51,295 nt of DNA. Origin: Candidatus Cloacimonadota bacterium (GTDB lineage: Bacteria; Cloacimonadota; Cloacimonadia; Cloacimonadales; Cloacimonadaceae). The first letter of the stretch is position 1. Each line of letters begins with the position of its first letter. Positions 24,739 to 33,202 of this stretch are shown here, piece by piece. The stretch covers positions 1 through 51,295 of the forward strand of contig JAEWNJ010000108.1 in assembly GCA_023392795.1 (NCBI GenBank), read 5' to 3'. Position numbers and translations under genes: made by a program. Below the pieces are notes generated by a model, which searched no databases, was not told the DNA's origin, and worked only from the letters and a program-made list of their open reading frames with translations.

Positions 24739-26430
24739 TCACAAGATAGTAAGTTTGCACTGTAAGTCACGCTTCCCTAACCGCAAGCGGATAAAGTAGA
24801 TTCCTCTCTTCAGCTCGCTAAAACCCTCAATGTCGTGCAGATACAGCTCTCCCTGGGGAATATCTGCATCGAATATGCGTTCTGCCACTTTTTGTCCGCG
24901 GAGATTGAAGACGCTTACAGATAAGCGATTTACTGATTCTGATGGCTGTTTCCAGGTCAATCTTCCCGTAAAGGGAACTTTCAGCGGATTGGGATATGCA
25001 AGCACAGAATGATCGCTCTCTTCGGATAATGTGAACGATCCCTGTAGTGAGTCTGATCTCTGGCCATTCTGATCGATAGCAGTTACCGACCAGGAACCCG
25101 ATTGCTCCACAAAGGCAGTAAACTGGAATTGCGGAGAGTAGGCGGTAGGGGAGATGGTGTATTCATCGTCGTTGATCGTGATTTGATAGTGCAATGAATC
25201 TGGGCTTAACGGGGCGGCAATATCCAGGAGGAGGCGATCGAAAATGATGTTGGCACTGATCAGTCCCGGAGTTTCAGGCGCAGTATAGGGACCACCCAGG
25301 CTGAGGTTTACTACGCCCAGCCAGCCGGTGCGGCTGAAATCCAGCTTCATATAGTGTTGCCATGCAGCATTGTAGTTATACCTGGAATCGGGGAACCAGA
25401 TAGCGGCGGTGCCAATGTCGGTCTTGGGATAGGGCAGGGTGAAGGCGGATGCCAGGATCAGGTTATTCCACTCATCCAACAGAGCTGTGGCTCTGGGTAT
25501 GCCGATGGCGGACAATCTTACCAGCAGTTGCCTCAAGTCCACGTCAGCATAACCGGTATTCATTTCAAAGAGATCGGCGCGTATAACTGCCAGTTCGAAT
25601 GAGTAACTACGCAGAGTAGCGCAAAAGCTCTTCCAATGCTCTACAAACGCGCTGAATCCGGCAGTGGAGATAGCGGAACAGGTGGTGGTAAGGTATTGAT
25701 TTGAGGGATTATTGACTCCGCCAGGCAGATAGCTCTGTTGATAAAGCTCCGGGATTTGTTCTGCAACGCTACTGGGGGAAAGGTGCAAAAGGGGGATGAT
25801 CTGCGCGTAGGGGAAACCTGTGGCAGGTACCAGATCGGCTGAAGCAACCACGTAGTCTGTCAGATCCTGCATTTCCGTGATAATCTCCACGCCTTGCATG
25901 CTACAGGCATCAAAGAGCAGGATATCCCATTTTCCGGTCCCGGCGAGGGCAGACTTCAGTTCACCATTGGCTACACCGATCAGATTTGAGGTTTCATCAT
26001 CGGGAGAAATCCATTTATTCCCTTTGTACCAGCTATCGCCATGCGCCCAGATTACCAGCATGTAACGCTCAGCGGGATAGCGCTTTCTGCCCCAGATGAC
26101 GAAATCCCGCAGAGTATTGGGATCGCCGCTGTCAGTATTGTCCATGTTCTTTACTACATCGGATGTTATGTTATCAGGGTCACTATCCTGTTCAATCAGG
26201 TAGCGCTTGGTGCGTTCCCCGGGGAAATCAGCCTGGACAACGAGGTTCAAGCCCTCGGGTTGCGTGGCAGATTCCATCTCGTTCAGATTTTGTTTGCCGC
26301 TTTGGGCCAGGTTGTTATCCGCCGCCATGTACACCAGTACCGTCCAGTTGTCGGCAAAAAGACAGCATAGACCAAACAGCAAAAGCGGGAGGAGGGCTTT
26401 TTTCAGGAAGGGAAAAGAACCGGAGCGCAT
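24739..26430 (-). CDS. Secreted clostripain-like (C11) cysteine peptidase with FlgD-like tail
   Basis: C11 peptidases cut after basic residues. The protein starts with a signal peptide (MRSGSFPFLKKALLPLLLFG), and the catalytic pair is His130 in 'VIWAHGDSW' and Cys176 in 'LLFDACSMQGVE'. 'TVLVYMAADNNL' near the mature N-terminus is typical. After the catalytic region comes a beta-rich linker, and the last ~85 residues ('AYPNPLKVPFTGRL', 'VFNLRGQKVAE', 'RGIYFIRLRLGK') form a FlgD-like sorting tail. The frame also opens at ATG 26463, overlapping the butyrate kinase stop (TAATG); I prefer 26430 because it starts at the signal peptide and has GGAG ten bases upstream. An extracellular protease fits a protein- and peptide-degrading lifestyle. 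Confidence 0.88.
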   Translation of the reverse strand: MRSGSFPFLKKALLPLLLFGLCCLFADNWTVLVYMAADNNLAQSGKQNLNEMESATQPEGLNLVVQADFPGERTKRYLIEQDSDPDNITSDVVKNMDNTDSGDPNTLRDFVIWGRKRYPAERYMLVIWAHGDSWYKGNKWISPDDETSNLIGVANGELKSALAGTGKWDILLFDACSMQGVEIITEMQDLTDYVVASADLVPATGFPYAQIIPLLHLSPSSVAEQIPELYQQSYLPGGVNNPSNQYLTTTCSAISTAGFSAFVEHWKSFCATLRSYSFELAVIRADLFEMNTGYADVDLRQLLVRLSAIGIPRATALLDEWNNLILASAFTLPYPKTDIGTAAIWFPDSRYNYNAAWQHYMKLDFSRTGWLGVVNLSLGGPYTAPETPGLISANIIFDRLLLDIAAPLSPDSLHYQITINDDEYTISPTAYSPQFQFTAFVEQSGSWSVTAIDQNGQRSDSLQGSFTLSEESDHSVLAYPNPLKVPFTGRLTWKQPSESVNRLSVSVFNLRGQKVAERIFDADIPQGELYLHDIEGFSELKRGIYFIRLRLGKRDLQCKLTIL

Positions 26431-26462
26431 GCGGCATACGCTCCGATTAGAATGGTAAAGCA

Positions 26463-27545
26463 TTATTGATAGGGATATTCCATGGCTGCTTCTACACCGC
26501 TAAGTACTCTGATGCCGCCTTGGGACAAGGCTTCCATTTCCTTTTCTCCGGGGTAGAGATGGATGGGGGCGATAAAGCCAACTCTGGCTGTGAGTTCATC
26601 TACGATCAATTGATTGTAAACCAATCCACCCGAGAGGAAGATGGCATCCACTTTGCCGTTTAGCACTGCGGCAGAAGCGCCAATCTCTTTGGCTACCTGA
26701 TAGCACATTGCCTTCAGGATCAATTCGGCCTTCTTATCACCTTTCTGGATGCGGTCATTCACTTCAATGCCGCTGTCGGTGCCCAGATATGCCATCAATC
26801 CCGCAGTCTTGGTGAGGTATGTGGTAAGTTCCTTCTTGGTGTATTTTCCGCTGTATGCCATGTCGATCAAGTCGCCGATGGGCAGTGCGCCTGCTCTTTG
26901 CGGAGAGAAGGGTCCCATGCCCAACAGGGCGTTGTTTACATCAACCACACGGCCGTTGCGGATGGCTGCCACTGAAATACCGCCACCCATATGCACGCCG
27001 ATCTGATTTGCATCAGCATGCTTTTTGCCGGTTTCTGAGGCGACCAGACGGCTGATATAACGGATGTTCAGCGCGTGCATCAAGCTCTTGCGTTCAATCT
27101 CTGGAATTCCTGAAATGCGAGCGATATCGTCAAACTCATCCACCACCACGGGATCCACGATGAATCCGGGTATCCTCAGCTCTGCTGAAATGGCATTGGC
27201 AATGAAGGCTCCCAGATTGGAGGCATGGATTCTTCCCCACAGCGACGGATCCTTGAGATCGCGAAGCATGGCATCACTGATCTTCATCGTACCACCGGAA
27301 ACAGGACGTACCAGGCCACCCCGGCCAACAACGCCATGTAGCGTGGCGGGATCCACATTGTTTTCCCGCATGGCTTCCATCACCAATCCTTTACGAAAAT
27401 CGTATTGCTCGATGATGCCGCCATACTTGTCCAATTCTGCCGGATCATGACGCAAGGTCTTTTCAAACAAGGGATTCAGATCGTCATAGACGGCAATTTT
27501 TGTGGATGTGGAACCGGGATTGATCGCGAGAACGCGGTAAGTCAT
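26463..27545 (-). CDS. buk: Butyrate kinase
   Basis: Butyrate kinase converts butyryl-phosphate and ADP to butyrate and ATP, the last, energy-conserving step of butyrate fermentation. The 360-residue protein has the acetokinase-family signature 'INPGSTSTKIAVYD', 'GRGGLVRPVSGG', 'HALNIRY', 'HMGGGISVAAI' and 'GALPIGDL', and the length expected for Buk rather than AckA (~400). GGAGG lies four bases before the ATG. No phosphotransbutyrylase is adjacent; the downstream gene is a secreted peptidase whose frame touches the buk stop. With the thiolase and kat genes at the left end it completes a picture of lysine fermentation to acetate and butyrate. A branched-chain acid kinase role is possible. Confidence 0.93.
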   Translation of the reverse strand: MTYRVLAINPGSTSTKIAVYDDLNPLFEKTLRHDPAELDKYGGIIEQYDFRKGLVMEAMRENNVDPATLHGVVGRGGLVRPVSGGTMKISDAMLRDLKDPSLWGRIHASNLGAFIANAISAELRIPGFIVDPVVVDEFDDIARISGIPEIERKSLMHALNIRYISRLVASETGKKHADANQIGVHMGGGISVAAIRNGRVVDVNNALLGMGPFSPQRAGALPIGDLIDMAYSGKYTKKELTTYLTKTAGLMAYLGTDSGIEVNDRIQKGDKKAELILKAMCYQVAKEIGASAAVLNGKVDAIFLSGGLVYNQLIVDELTARVGFIAPIHLYPGEKEMEALSQGGIRVLSGVEAAMEYPYQ

Positions 27546-27684
27546 ATAACCTCCAGGGTGTTATAGATTTATTTTCTTTGTCGCACCATCAGGGGGTCGC
27601 ATGCTTTTGTCAATAGTTTTCGCTTTTTTCCCTTGCCAGATTTGCCTATGTAAAAAGACTGGCGAAAAAAATGGGGAGATTACA
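27546..27684. other. Divergent intergenic region between buk and the DUF1292 gene
   Basis: This 139-base region must hold promoters for both directions. On the minus strand a perfect TTGACA (27608-27613) lacks a good -10 at 16-18 bases. On the plus strand T-rich stretches are seen but no clear promoter. Ribosome sites for both genes are good. Confidence 0.5.
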
Positions 27685-28044
27685 ATGATAGACAAAGATA
27701 ATGAACTCATACACGATGGACACGAGTGCGATTGCGAAGGCGATGACTGCGCTTGCGGTGAACACGAACAAAACATCATAACCCTGGATATGGAAGATGG
27801 CAGCCAGAAAGATTTTGAAGTGCTGCAGATCATCAATCACGAAGGGAAGAATTACATCGCTCTGGCTGAACTTGGAACCGCTGAATACGACATTCTGCGC
27901 TTTGAAGAGGTAGATGAATCGGTGGAACTCAGCATCATCGAGGATGATGACGAGTTCAACGCCGTTGCTGCCGTTTTCGACGATATCTTCAGCTCTGAAG
28001 ATCCTGATATGCTGAGCGCCGAAGAAGACGAGAATCAAGCATAA
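27685..28044 (+). CDS. DUF1292-family protein with Cys/His-rich N-terminus
   Basis: The 119-residue acidic protein starts at ATG 27685, with GGGGAG at 27673-27678 six bases upstream; a longer frame from 27601 adds a spurious hydrophobic stretch and lacks a ribosome site. Residues ~25-85 ('ITLDMEDGSQKDFEVLQII', 'GKNYIALAEL', 'DILRFEEVDE') match the DUF1292 (YrzB-like) domain of unknown function. The N-terminus is unusual: within about 20 residues it has three His and four Cys among Asp and Glu ('HDGHECDCEGDDCACGEHE'), which looks like a metal-binding patch. The C-terminus is very acidic. It is a monocistronic unit with its own terminator. Confidence 0.8.
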   Translation: MIDKDNELIHDGHECDCEGDDCACGEHEQNIITLDMEDGSQKDFEVLQIINHEGKNYIALAELGTAEYDILRFEEVDESVELSIIEDDDEFNAVAAVFDDIFSSEDPDMLSAEEDENQA

Positions 28045-28065
28045 ATCTAAACTGATATTGATAGT

Positions 28066-28095
28066 AAAGAGCCGCTTACCCCGGCTCTTTTTTTT
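28066..28095 (+). terminator. Intrinsic terminator after the DUF1292 gene
   Basis: GAGCCG (28069-28074) pairs with CGGCTC (28082-28087), extended by A-T pairs, and is followed by eight T. Confidence 0.88.
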
Positions 28096-28154
28096 GATCT
28101 TGACGAAAAGCTTTGGGAAAAAACAATGCGGACAAGGTAGAGGAGAAGAGTGCA

Positions 28155-29408
28155 ATGCAAGTAGATTTGATCATATACAACGCCCGGGAAATAGCAACCC
28201 TGAAGAGTGACGGTAGACCGAAAACAGGATCCGCAATGAATGACGCAGGGATCATCAAAGACGGCGCGCTTGCCATCAAGGACGGTTTGATCGTAGCTTT
28301 GGGTTCGAGTAGCGAGATCAGGAAGACATTTCAAGCCGGGAGGGAGATCGATGCCTCGGAAAAGCTTATTACTCCCGGTTTCGTGGATAGTCACACTCAT
28401 CCGGTCTTTGTCCATACCAGAGAAGATGAATTTGCCATGCGTCTGGCTGGCAAGAGTTATGTGGAAATTGCTCTCGCAGGAGGCGGGATCCGCAGCAGTA
28501 TTGCTTCCACCCGCGATGCCTCTGAAGATGAGCTATTTGCCCTCGCGCAGAAACGGATAAGCAAGATGATCACTCTGGGGACCACTACCCTGGAAGCAAA
28601 GAGCGGATACGGACTGAGCACAGAAAGCGAATTGAAGCAGCTAAGAGTGATCCAGAAGCTGAAAGACAGCCTGGATATCGATATCGTAGCAACCTTTATG
28701 GGCGCGCATGAATACCCCGCGGAGTATAAAAACGATCATGAAGCTTACTTAAGGATTCTGGAAACTGAGATGATTCCGGCCGTGGCGAAGCAAGCCATAG
28801 CAGAGTTTTGCGATATCTTTACCGAGGCTCATGTTTACAGCATCGATGATTCCCGAAGGGTGCTGTCCTGTGCCAAAGATCACGGGCTGAAGCTGAAAAT
28901 GCACGCCGATGAGATTGAAGCCATTGGGGGAGCAGAACTGGCTGCGGAAATGAAATGCATCTCAGCGGATCATTTGGGAGCGGCGTCTGACGAAGGTATC
29001 ATGGCTATGAAAGAAGCTGGCGTGATCCCGGTACTGTTGCCCGCGACTCTGTTTTCGCTTCGCGCAGCCCGGTATGCCAGAGGTCGCTACATGATAGATC
29101 AAGGGTTGCCTGTGGCCATCGCCAGCGATTACAATCCAGGCAGTTGCAATTGTGACAGTATGCCTTTTACCATGAGCCTGGCCTGTCTGCAAATGGGTTT
29201 TAGCCCCACTGAAGCCCTGGCTGCAGCAACCATCAATGCCGCGTATGCCCTTGACCGGGGCGATATCTGCGGTTCACTGGAACCAGGAAAGCAGGCTGAT
29301 CTCATCATCTGGGACATCCCTGGGATCAATTTCATCCCCTACCATCTGGGCTCATCCTACATCAGCCAGGTGCTGAAGAAAGGCAAGAGCATCCATCAGG
29401 AAAGATAA
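28155..29408 (+). CDS. hutI: Imidazolonepropionase
   Basis: HutI hydrolyses imidazolone-5-propionate to formiminoglutamate, the third step of histidine degradation. The protein (417 residues from ATG 28155) has the metal site 'VDSHTHPVF', the substrate loop 'EAKSGYGL', 'MHADEIEAIGGAELA', 'SADHLGAAS' and 'IASDYNPGSCN', all typical of HutI. AGGAG at 28141-28145 precedes the ATG by nine bases; the TTG-initiated extension to 28113 runs through that site and is less likely. No hutH, hutU or hutG is nearby, so the pathway genes are scattered. A pseudokinase/FGE gene follows three bases after its stop. Confidence 0.95.
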   Translation: MQVDLIIYNAREIATLKSDGRPKTGSAMNDAGIIKDGALAIKDGLIVALGSSSEIRKTFQAGREIDASEKLITPGFVDSHTHPVFVHTREDEFAMRLAGKSYVEIALAGGGIRSSIASTRDASEDELFALAQKRISKMITLGTTTLEAKSGYGLSTESELKQLRVIQKLKDSLDIDIVATFMGAHEYPAEYKNDHEAYLRILETEMIPAVAKQAIAEFCDIFTEAHVYSIDDSRRVLSCAKDHGLKLKMHADEIEAIGGAELAAEMKCISADHLGAASDEGIMAMKEAGVIPVLLPATLFSLRAARYARGRYMIDQGLPVAIASDYNPGSCNCDSMPFTMSLACLQMGFSPTEALAAATINAAYALDRGDICGSLEPGKQADLIIWDIPGINFIPYHLGSSYISQVLKKGKSIHQER

Positions 29409-29411
29409 AGT

Positions 29412-31823
29412 ATGTCCGACACGCCAAACATAAGCTCCTTCCGCATCACCGAGACTATCCAGGAATCCAGACGTTTTGTCATCTACAAGGCAGAGGCCTT
29501 TGGCGATGGCAGCAGAGTGGTGATTAAAACAACAACCGGCTCAGCCTTGCATGATCCGATCCTGAATGCCAGCTTAAAACAAGAGGCACTGGCTGGGATG
29601 AAGCTGCACAGTCCCCATATTCGGCGTGTGAGTAACTGCTTTGAAGATGCAGGACAGAACTATCTGATTGCTGAGTATGCCGATGGCATTTCCTTGGGAC
29701 AGTTCTTGCTAAATCATCCCTCCGGAGTGCCGTTCGAGCTTGGCCTACTCTGGGCAAAAAGCACTGCCGAAGCCTTGGTTCACGCCGCCAGGCAGGGTGT
29801 GAACCATTTGAACCTGAATCCCTACAATGTCATCATAGATCCAGTCAATCACTTAAAGGTTATCGGTTTTGGTAAAGAGCGCAAGGCGTGGAAACACTCG
29901 GAAGGTAACTTTAAGTTTCACTTTCCCATCCTCTATATCCCAGCCGAAGAATACCGGGGCAGCCTGATCCACGCCAATTCTGATCTCTATTCCTGGGCTG
30001 TACTGGTGTATCAGATCCTTACGGGAAACATCCCCTGGCGGGTGGACAGCTTTAGCAGTCCCGAAGAGCAAAAGGAACAATGCCTTACCCGGGCTGTTAT
30101 TCAACCCGATAAAGCGAAGATCCCCGACTGGCTGTATTCGCTGATCCTGGATTGTCTGAAGCTGGATCCAACGGAAAGACCTAAAAACCCAGCAGTACTC
30201 ATTCAAGCGCTGCTCGCGGAAGGGAACTATACGGATTACCTTGAACTGGAGGAACTGGCGCAAAATGCTGAAGCTAAAGCACTCTTGCTGGAAGAGATCC
30301 AAGCTGCAGCAAGTGCAAAGGAGGCAGACGAAACTCAGGAAACCATAAGCGAGCCTGAACCTACTCCAGAGCAGGTATCACAAGAGAAGCCTGATGAGCC
30401 CATCACCGACGAAGAGACGATCTCTGTGGCTTCGGAACCCGAACCAGATTATCCTGAGCCAGAAGAACCGGAACCCGATCTGTGCGCGGTAACTCAAAGT
30501 CCGGAAATACCCGAACCAGAAGAAGATCTATCTGTGGACCAATACGATTCTGATCTGCAGACAATCATGGTTGATGACTCAGAAGAGCCGCAAGGTGACA
30601 CTTACAGTAATCCTGAGACGGAGCAGATAGAGGATATTGAACCGGATATCGTGGAACTCCCGGAACCGATTGATCAACCTGGGGATACTGGTATCTTTGA
30701 GGCTGAAAGCATCCCCCTGCTTACTCCAGAAGAAACTGCCAAACCTGAGATTCCCTCTGTTACGAAAGAACCGGAAAAACCTACTCAGTCAGAGACTCCT
30801 GAGGATACCACGTTCTCAACGGAGCTGCCGCAACGTGCTGAGGTAAAGGACGATACACCCAAGGCAGAGAAAGCTCCATCTCCCGTAAGCAAACCGAAGG
30901 TCAATTACGCACCAAACAGCACTCCCAAGGAAGATCTCAGTGATATGCAGAAGTCTTTCCGGGTTTTGATGTTGATTAGTGTTACGATAGTGTTATTCCT
31001 CGTGGCCAGATACTTTCTCAGCCGTCCCCAGACCGGATTTGAACACGCGCGCCAAGAGCAGCAAGATACTGAACCAATGCCCGAAGTAAAGCTGTTAAGG
31101 GATAACCGCCCCTTTACCATGATCAGGATTCCTGCTGATACTCTTGTGATGGGCAACATTGGTCCGGAAGCTGATGATGACGAATTCCCGCTGCTAACCA
31201 TCGGATTGGGTTCGTTTTTGATTAGCAGTACTGAGGTTACGCAGGAAGAATGGATGATGGTGTATAGCGAGAACCCATCTCAGTTCAAAGGTGATAATCT
31301 ACCTGTGGAAAATGTGTCGTTCTATGATGTGGTGGACTATTGTAATGCCAAGAGTATTAAGGACGATCTAACCCCGGCATACGACGTGTATGGCAGTGAA
31401 ATTGTCTGCGATTTTGAAGCAGATGGCTACCGCCTCCCCACTGAGGCAGAATGGGAAATGGCGGCAAAAGCAGGCAAGGGCAAACTCTATCACCTATACA
31501 GCGGATCTGAAGAGGCGGAGGATATCGCTTGGTACAATGCCAATTCTGGAGCCAAAACCCACAATGTGGGCAGCAAAAATCCCAATCAACTGGGGCTCTA
31601 TGATCTCAGCGGGAATGTGTATGAATGGGTGTGGAACTGGTATGCACCATATACTTTCAAAGTGCCAAACCAAAACACCGGGCCTCAGTCCGGCACTGAT
31701 AAGGTAATTCGCGGCGGATCGTGGTATCACTCCAAACACGATCTCAGAATCAGCAATCGTGACTTTTTGAAGCCTTTTGCCAAAAACGGCTATACCGGTT
31801 TTAGAGTGGTACGTAGCAAGTAA
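29412..31823 (+). CDS. Pseudokinase-like/FGE-sulfatase-domain membrane protein
   Basis: The 803-residue protein joins three parts. Residues ~10-280 have the Ser/Thr kinase fold: ATP-binding Lys39 in 'VVIK', a C-helix Glu near 58, 'YLIAEYADG', and an APE-like 'IPAEEYRG'. However, the HRD motif is His132-Leu-Asn134 and the DFG motif is Gly152-Phe-Gly, so both catalytic aspartates are missing. Residues ~290-510 are a Glu/Pro-rich linker. A membrane segment at ~518-537 ('VLMLISVTIVLFLVARYFL') leads to a formylglycine-generating-enzyme-like domain (~569-803) with 'STEVTQEEW', 'YRLPTEAEWEMAAKAG', 'LSGNVYEWVWNW' and 'VIRGGSWYHS'. The topology would put the kinase-like part inside and the FGE part outside the inner membrane. 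Function unknown; sensing or scaffolding is plausible. Confidence 0.85.
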   Translation: MSDTPNISSFRITETIQESRRFVIYKAEAFGDGSRVVIKTTTGSALHDPILNASLKQEALAGMKLHSPHIRRVSNCFEDAGQNYLIAEYADGISLGQFLLNHPSGVPFELGLLWAKSTAEALVHAARQGVNHLNLNPYNVIIDPVNHLKVIGFGKERKAWKHSEGNFKFHFPILYIPAEEYRGSLIHANSDLYSWAVLVYQILTGNIPWRVDSFSSPEEQKEQCLTRAVIQPDKAKIPDWLYSLILDCLKLDPTERPKNPAVLIQALLAEGNYTDYLELEELAQNAEAKALLLEEIQAAASAKEADETQETISEPEPTPEQVSQEKPDEPITDEETISVASEPEPDYPEPEEPEPDLCAVTQSPEIPEPEEDLSVDQYDSDLQTIMVDDSEEPQGDTYSNPETEQIEDIEPDIVELPEPIDQPGDTGIFEAESIPLLTPEETAKPEIPSVTKEPEKPTQSETPEDTTFSTELPQRAEVKDDTPKAEKAPSPVSKPKVNYAPNSTPKEDLSDMQKSFRVLMLISVTIVLFLVARYFLSRPQTGFEHARQEQQDTEPMPEVKLLRDNRPFTMIRIPADTLVMGNIGPEADDDEFPLLTIGLGSFLISSTEVTQEEWMMVYSENPSQFKGDNLPVENVSFYDVVDYCNAKSIKDDLTPAYDVYGSEIVCDFEADGYRLPTEAEWEMAAKAGKGKLYHLYSGSEEAEDIAWYNANSGAKTHNVGSKNPNQLGLYDLSGNVYEWVWNWYAPYTFKVPNQNTGPQSGTDKVIRGGSWYHSKHDLRISNRDFLKPFAKNGYTGFRVVRSK

Positions 31824-31930
31824 AGCGTAACAACTGCCTCACTCCAGTTTTCATGATGGGAGAGTTCATGCTCACCACCCCGGCGAGGGAGCTTTTCTCA
31901 GCCCTTTTTACTCCCTTGAGGTAGCGGGAA

Positions 31931-31981
31931 AACTAGAGAAAAAAAAAGGATTCCCGGTAGGGGGGACGACCGGAGAATCCT
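31931..31981 (-). terminator. ftsZ: Intrinsic terminator of the dcw operon
   Basis: Read on the minus strand, AGGATTCTCCGGT pairs with ACCGGGAATCCT (one bulge) between 31981 and 31947, around a C-rich loop, and is followed by nine T (31939-31947). It lies 27 bases after the ftsZ stop and ends the 16 kb division cluster. Confidence 0.9.
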
Positions 31982-32007
31982 ATCTAGTGAATAGCTGTAA
32001 GTTTATA

Positions 32008-33189
32008 TCAATCCAGAGCTTTTAAAAAGCTGGGAACATCAGTACGCAGCGGTTGAATACGCGTCGGTTCTTCAGCGTTGGCAGCCTGTTTCTTTTCTGT
32101 ATCCAGAGCGGGATCGTTAATGTTCAGGCGTTTAAAAATCTCGGTGATCTCGTCATTGGGGTTTTTGGGTGGGATAGTTTGCGTGCGATTTTGCACTGGT
32201 ATTGGTGCTTCCAGGGGCAGTTCCATCTCTTCCTCTTTTCCCAGACCGGTGGCGATGATGGTGACGGAGATCTTTCCCGCCATCGTATCATCAAAAATGG
32301 TCCCCATGAAGATGTTGGCATTCTTGCCGGTTTCGTTTACGATCACATTGGAAACTTCTTCAAATTCACTCATCAGAATGTCGCTGCCAGCGGTGATGTT
32401 GAGTAGCAAGGATTGGCAACCTGCGAGGCTGATATCATTTAGCAAGGGATTGTCGATGGCAGCGCGGGCCGCGTTTATGGCACGGTTTTCGCCTTCGGCG
32501 ACACCGGTTCCCATCAGGGCATAGCCCATATTTTGCATCACAGATTTGACGTCGGCGAAATCCACGTTCATGTAACCGGTTACAGTGATAATGTCACTGA
32601 CAGCTTTAGCTGCCTGATATAGCACGTTATCGGCCTGATTGAAAGCTTCTTTCAGCGTGGCGTTCCCGTATATCTCGCAAAGCTTCTCATTTGGTATCAC
32701 GATGAGTGTATCCACATACTGGCGTAGATGGCGTATGCCGTTTTCAGCGTTGTCGGATCTTCTCTTCCCTTCAAAGGGGAATGGTTTGGATACGATCCCC
32801 AGGGTGAGGATACCCATTTCACGGGCAATTTTGGCTATGATGGGAGCTGCTCCGGTACCGGTGCCTCCACCCATACCTGCTGCCAGGAACACCATGTCCG
32901 CGCCTTCGAGATGGCTTTTGATCTCGTCCTTGGATTCTTCTGCGCTGCGGGATCCAGTATCTGGATTGGCTCCAGTTCCAAGTCCGCGGGTAAGCTTTTT
33001 GCCTAACTGCAGCTTCATCTTGGCATGCGATTTGGTGAGATCTCCGGCGTCGGTATTGGCTGCAATAAACTCCACTCCGGCCAGATCATTGATGATCATG
33101 GTGTTAATGGCGTTACCCCCGGCTCCGCCTACCCCGATGATCTTGATGTTGGTTCCTACTTGTGCTGGTCTTTCGTCAAATTCAATCAT
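32008..33189 (-). CDS. ftsZ: Cell division GTPase FtsZ
   Basis: FtsZ polymerises into the division ring. The 393-residue protein has 'GVGGAGGNAINTM', the tubulin signature 'GGGTGTGAAPIIA', and 'NVDFADVKSVM'. The C-terminal ~70 residues are a Pro/Gln-rich linker ending in 'TDVPSFLKALD', which resembles the conserved tail that binds FtsA and ZipA-like partners. GGGGGA lies three bases before the ATG. It is the last gene of the dcw cluster, 13 bases after ftsA, and is followed by a strong terminator. Confidence 0.99.
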   Translation of the reverse strand: MIEFDERPAQVGTNIKIIGVGGAGGNAINTMIINDLAGVEFIAANTDAGDLTKSHAKMKLQLGKKLTRGLGTGANPDTGSRSAEESKDEIKSHLEGADMVFLAAGMGGGTGTGAAPIIAKIAREMGILTLGIVSKPFPFEGKRRSDNAENGIRHLRQYVDTLIVIPNEKLCEIYGNATLKEAFNQADNVLYQAAKAVSDIITVTGYMNVDFADVKSVMQNMGYALMGTGVAEGENRAINAARAAIDNPLLNDISLAGCQSLLLNITAGSDILMSEFEEVSNVIVNETGKNANIFMGTIFDDTMAGKISVTIIATGLGKEEEMELPLEAPIPVQNRTQTIPPKNPNDEITEIFKRLNINDPALDTEKKQAANAEEPTRIQPLRTDVPSFLKALD

Positions 33190-33202
33190 TATTCCCCCTA
33201 TC

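Noticed and set aside
27585..27613. Promoter for buk with TTGACA on the minus strand
   Set aside because: The -10 candidate GATGGT matches only three positions, so it was not listed as a promoter.
31824..31930. Terminator for the pseudokinase gene on the plus strand
   Set aside because: GCTC/GAGC complementarity near 31870-31890 is short and the following T-run is interrupted; the clear hairpin there faces ftsZ instead.
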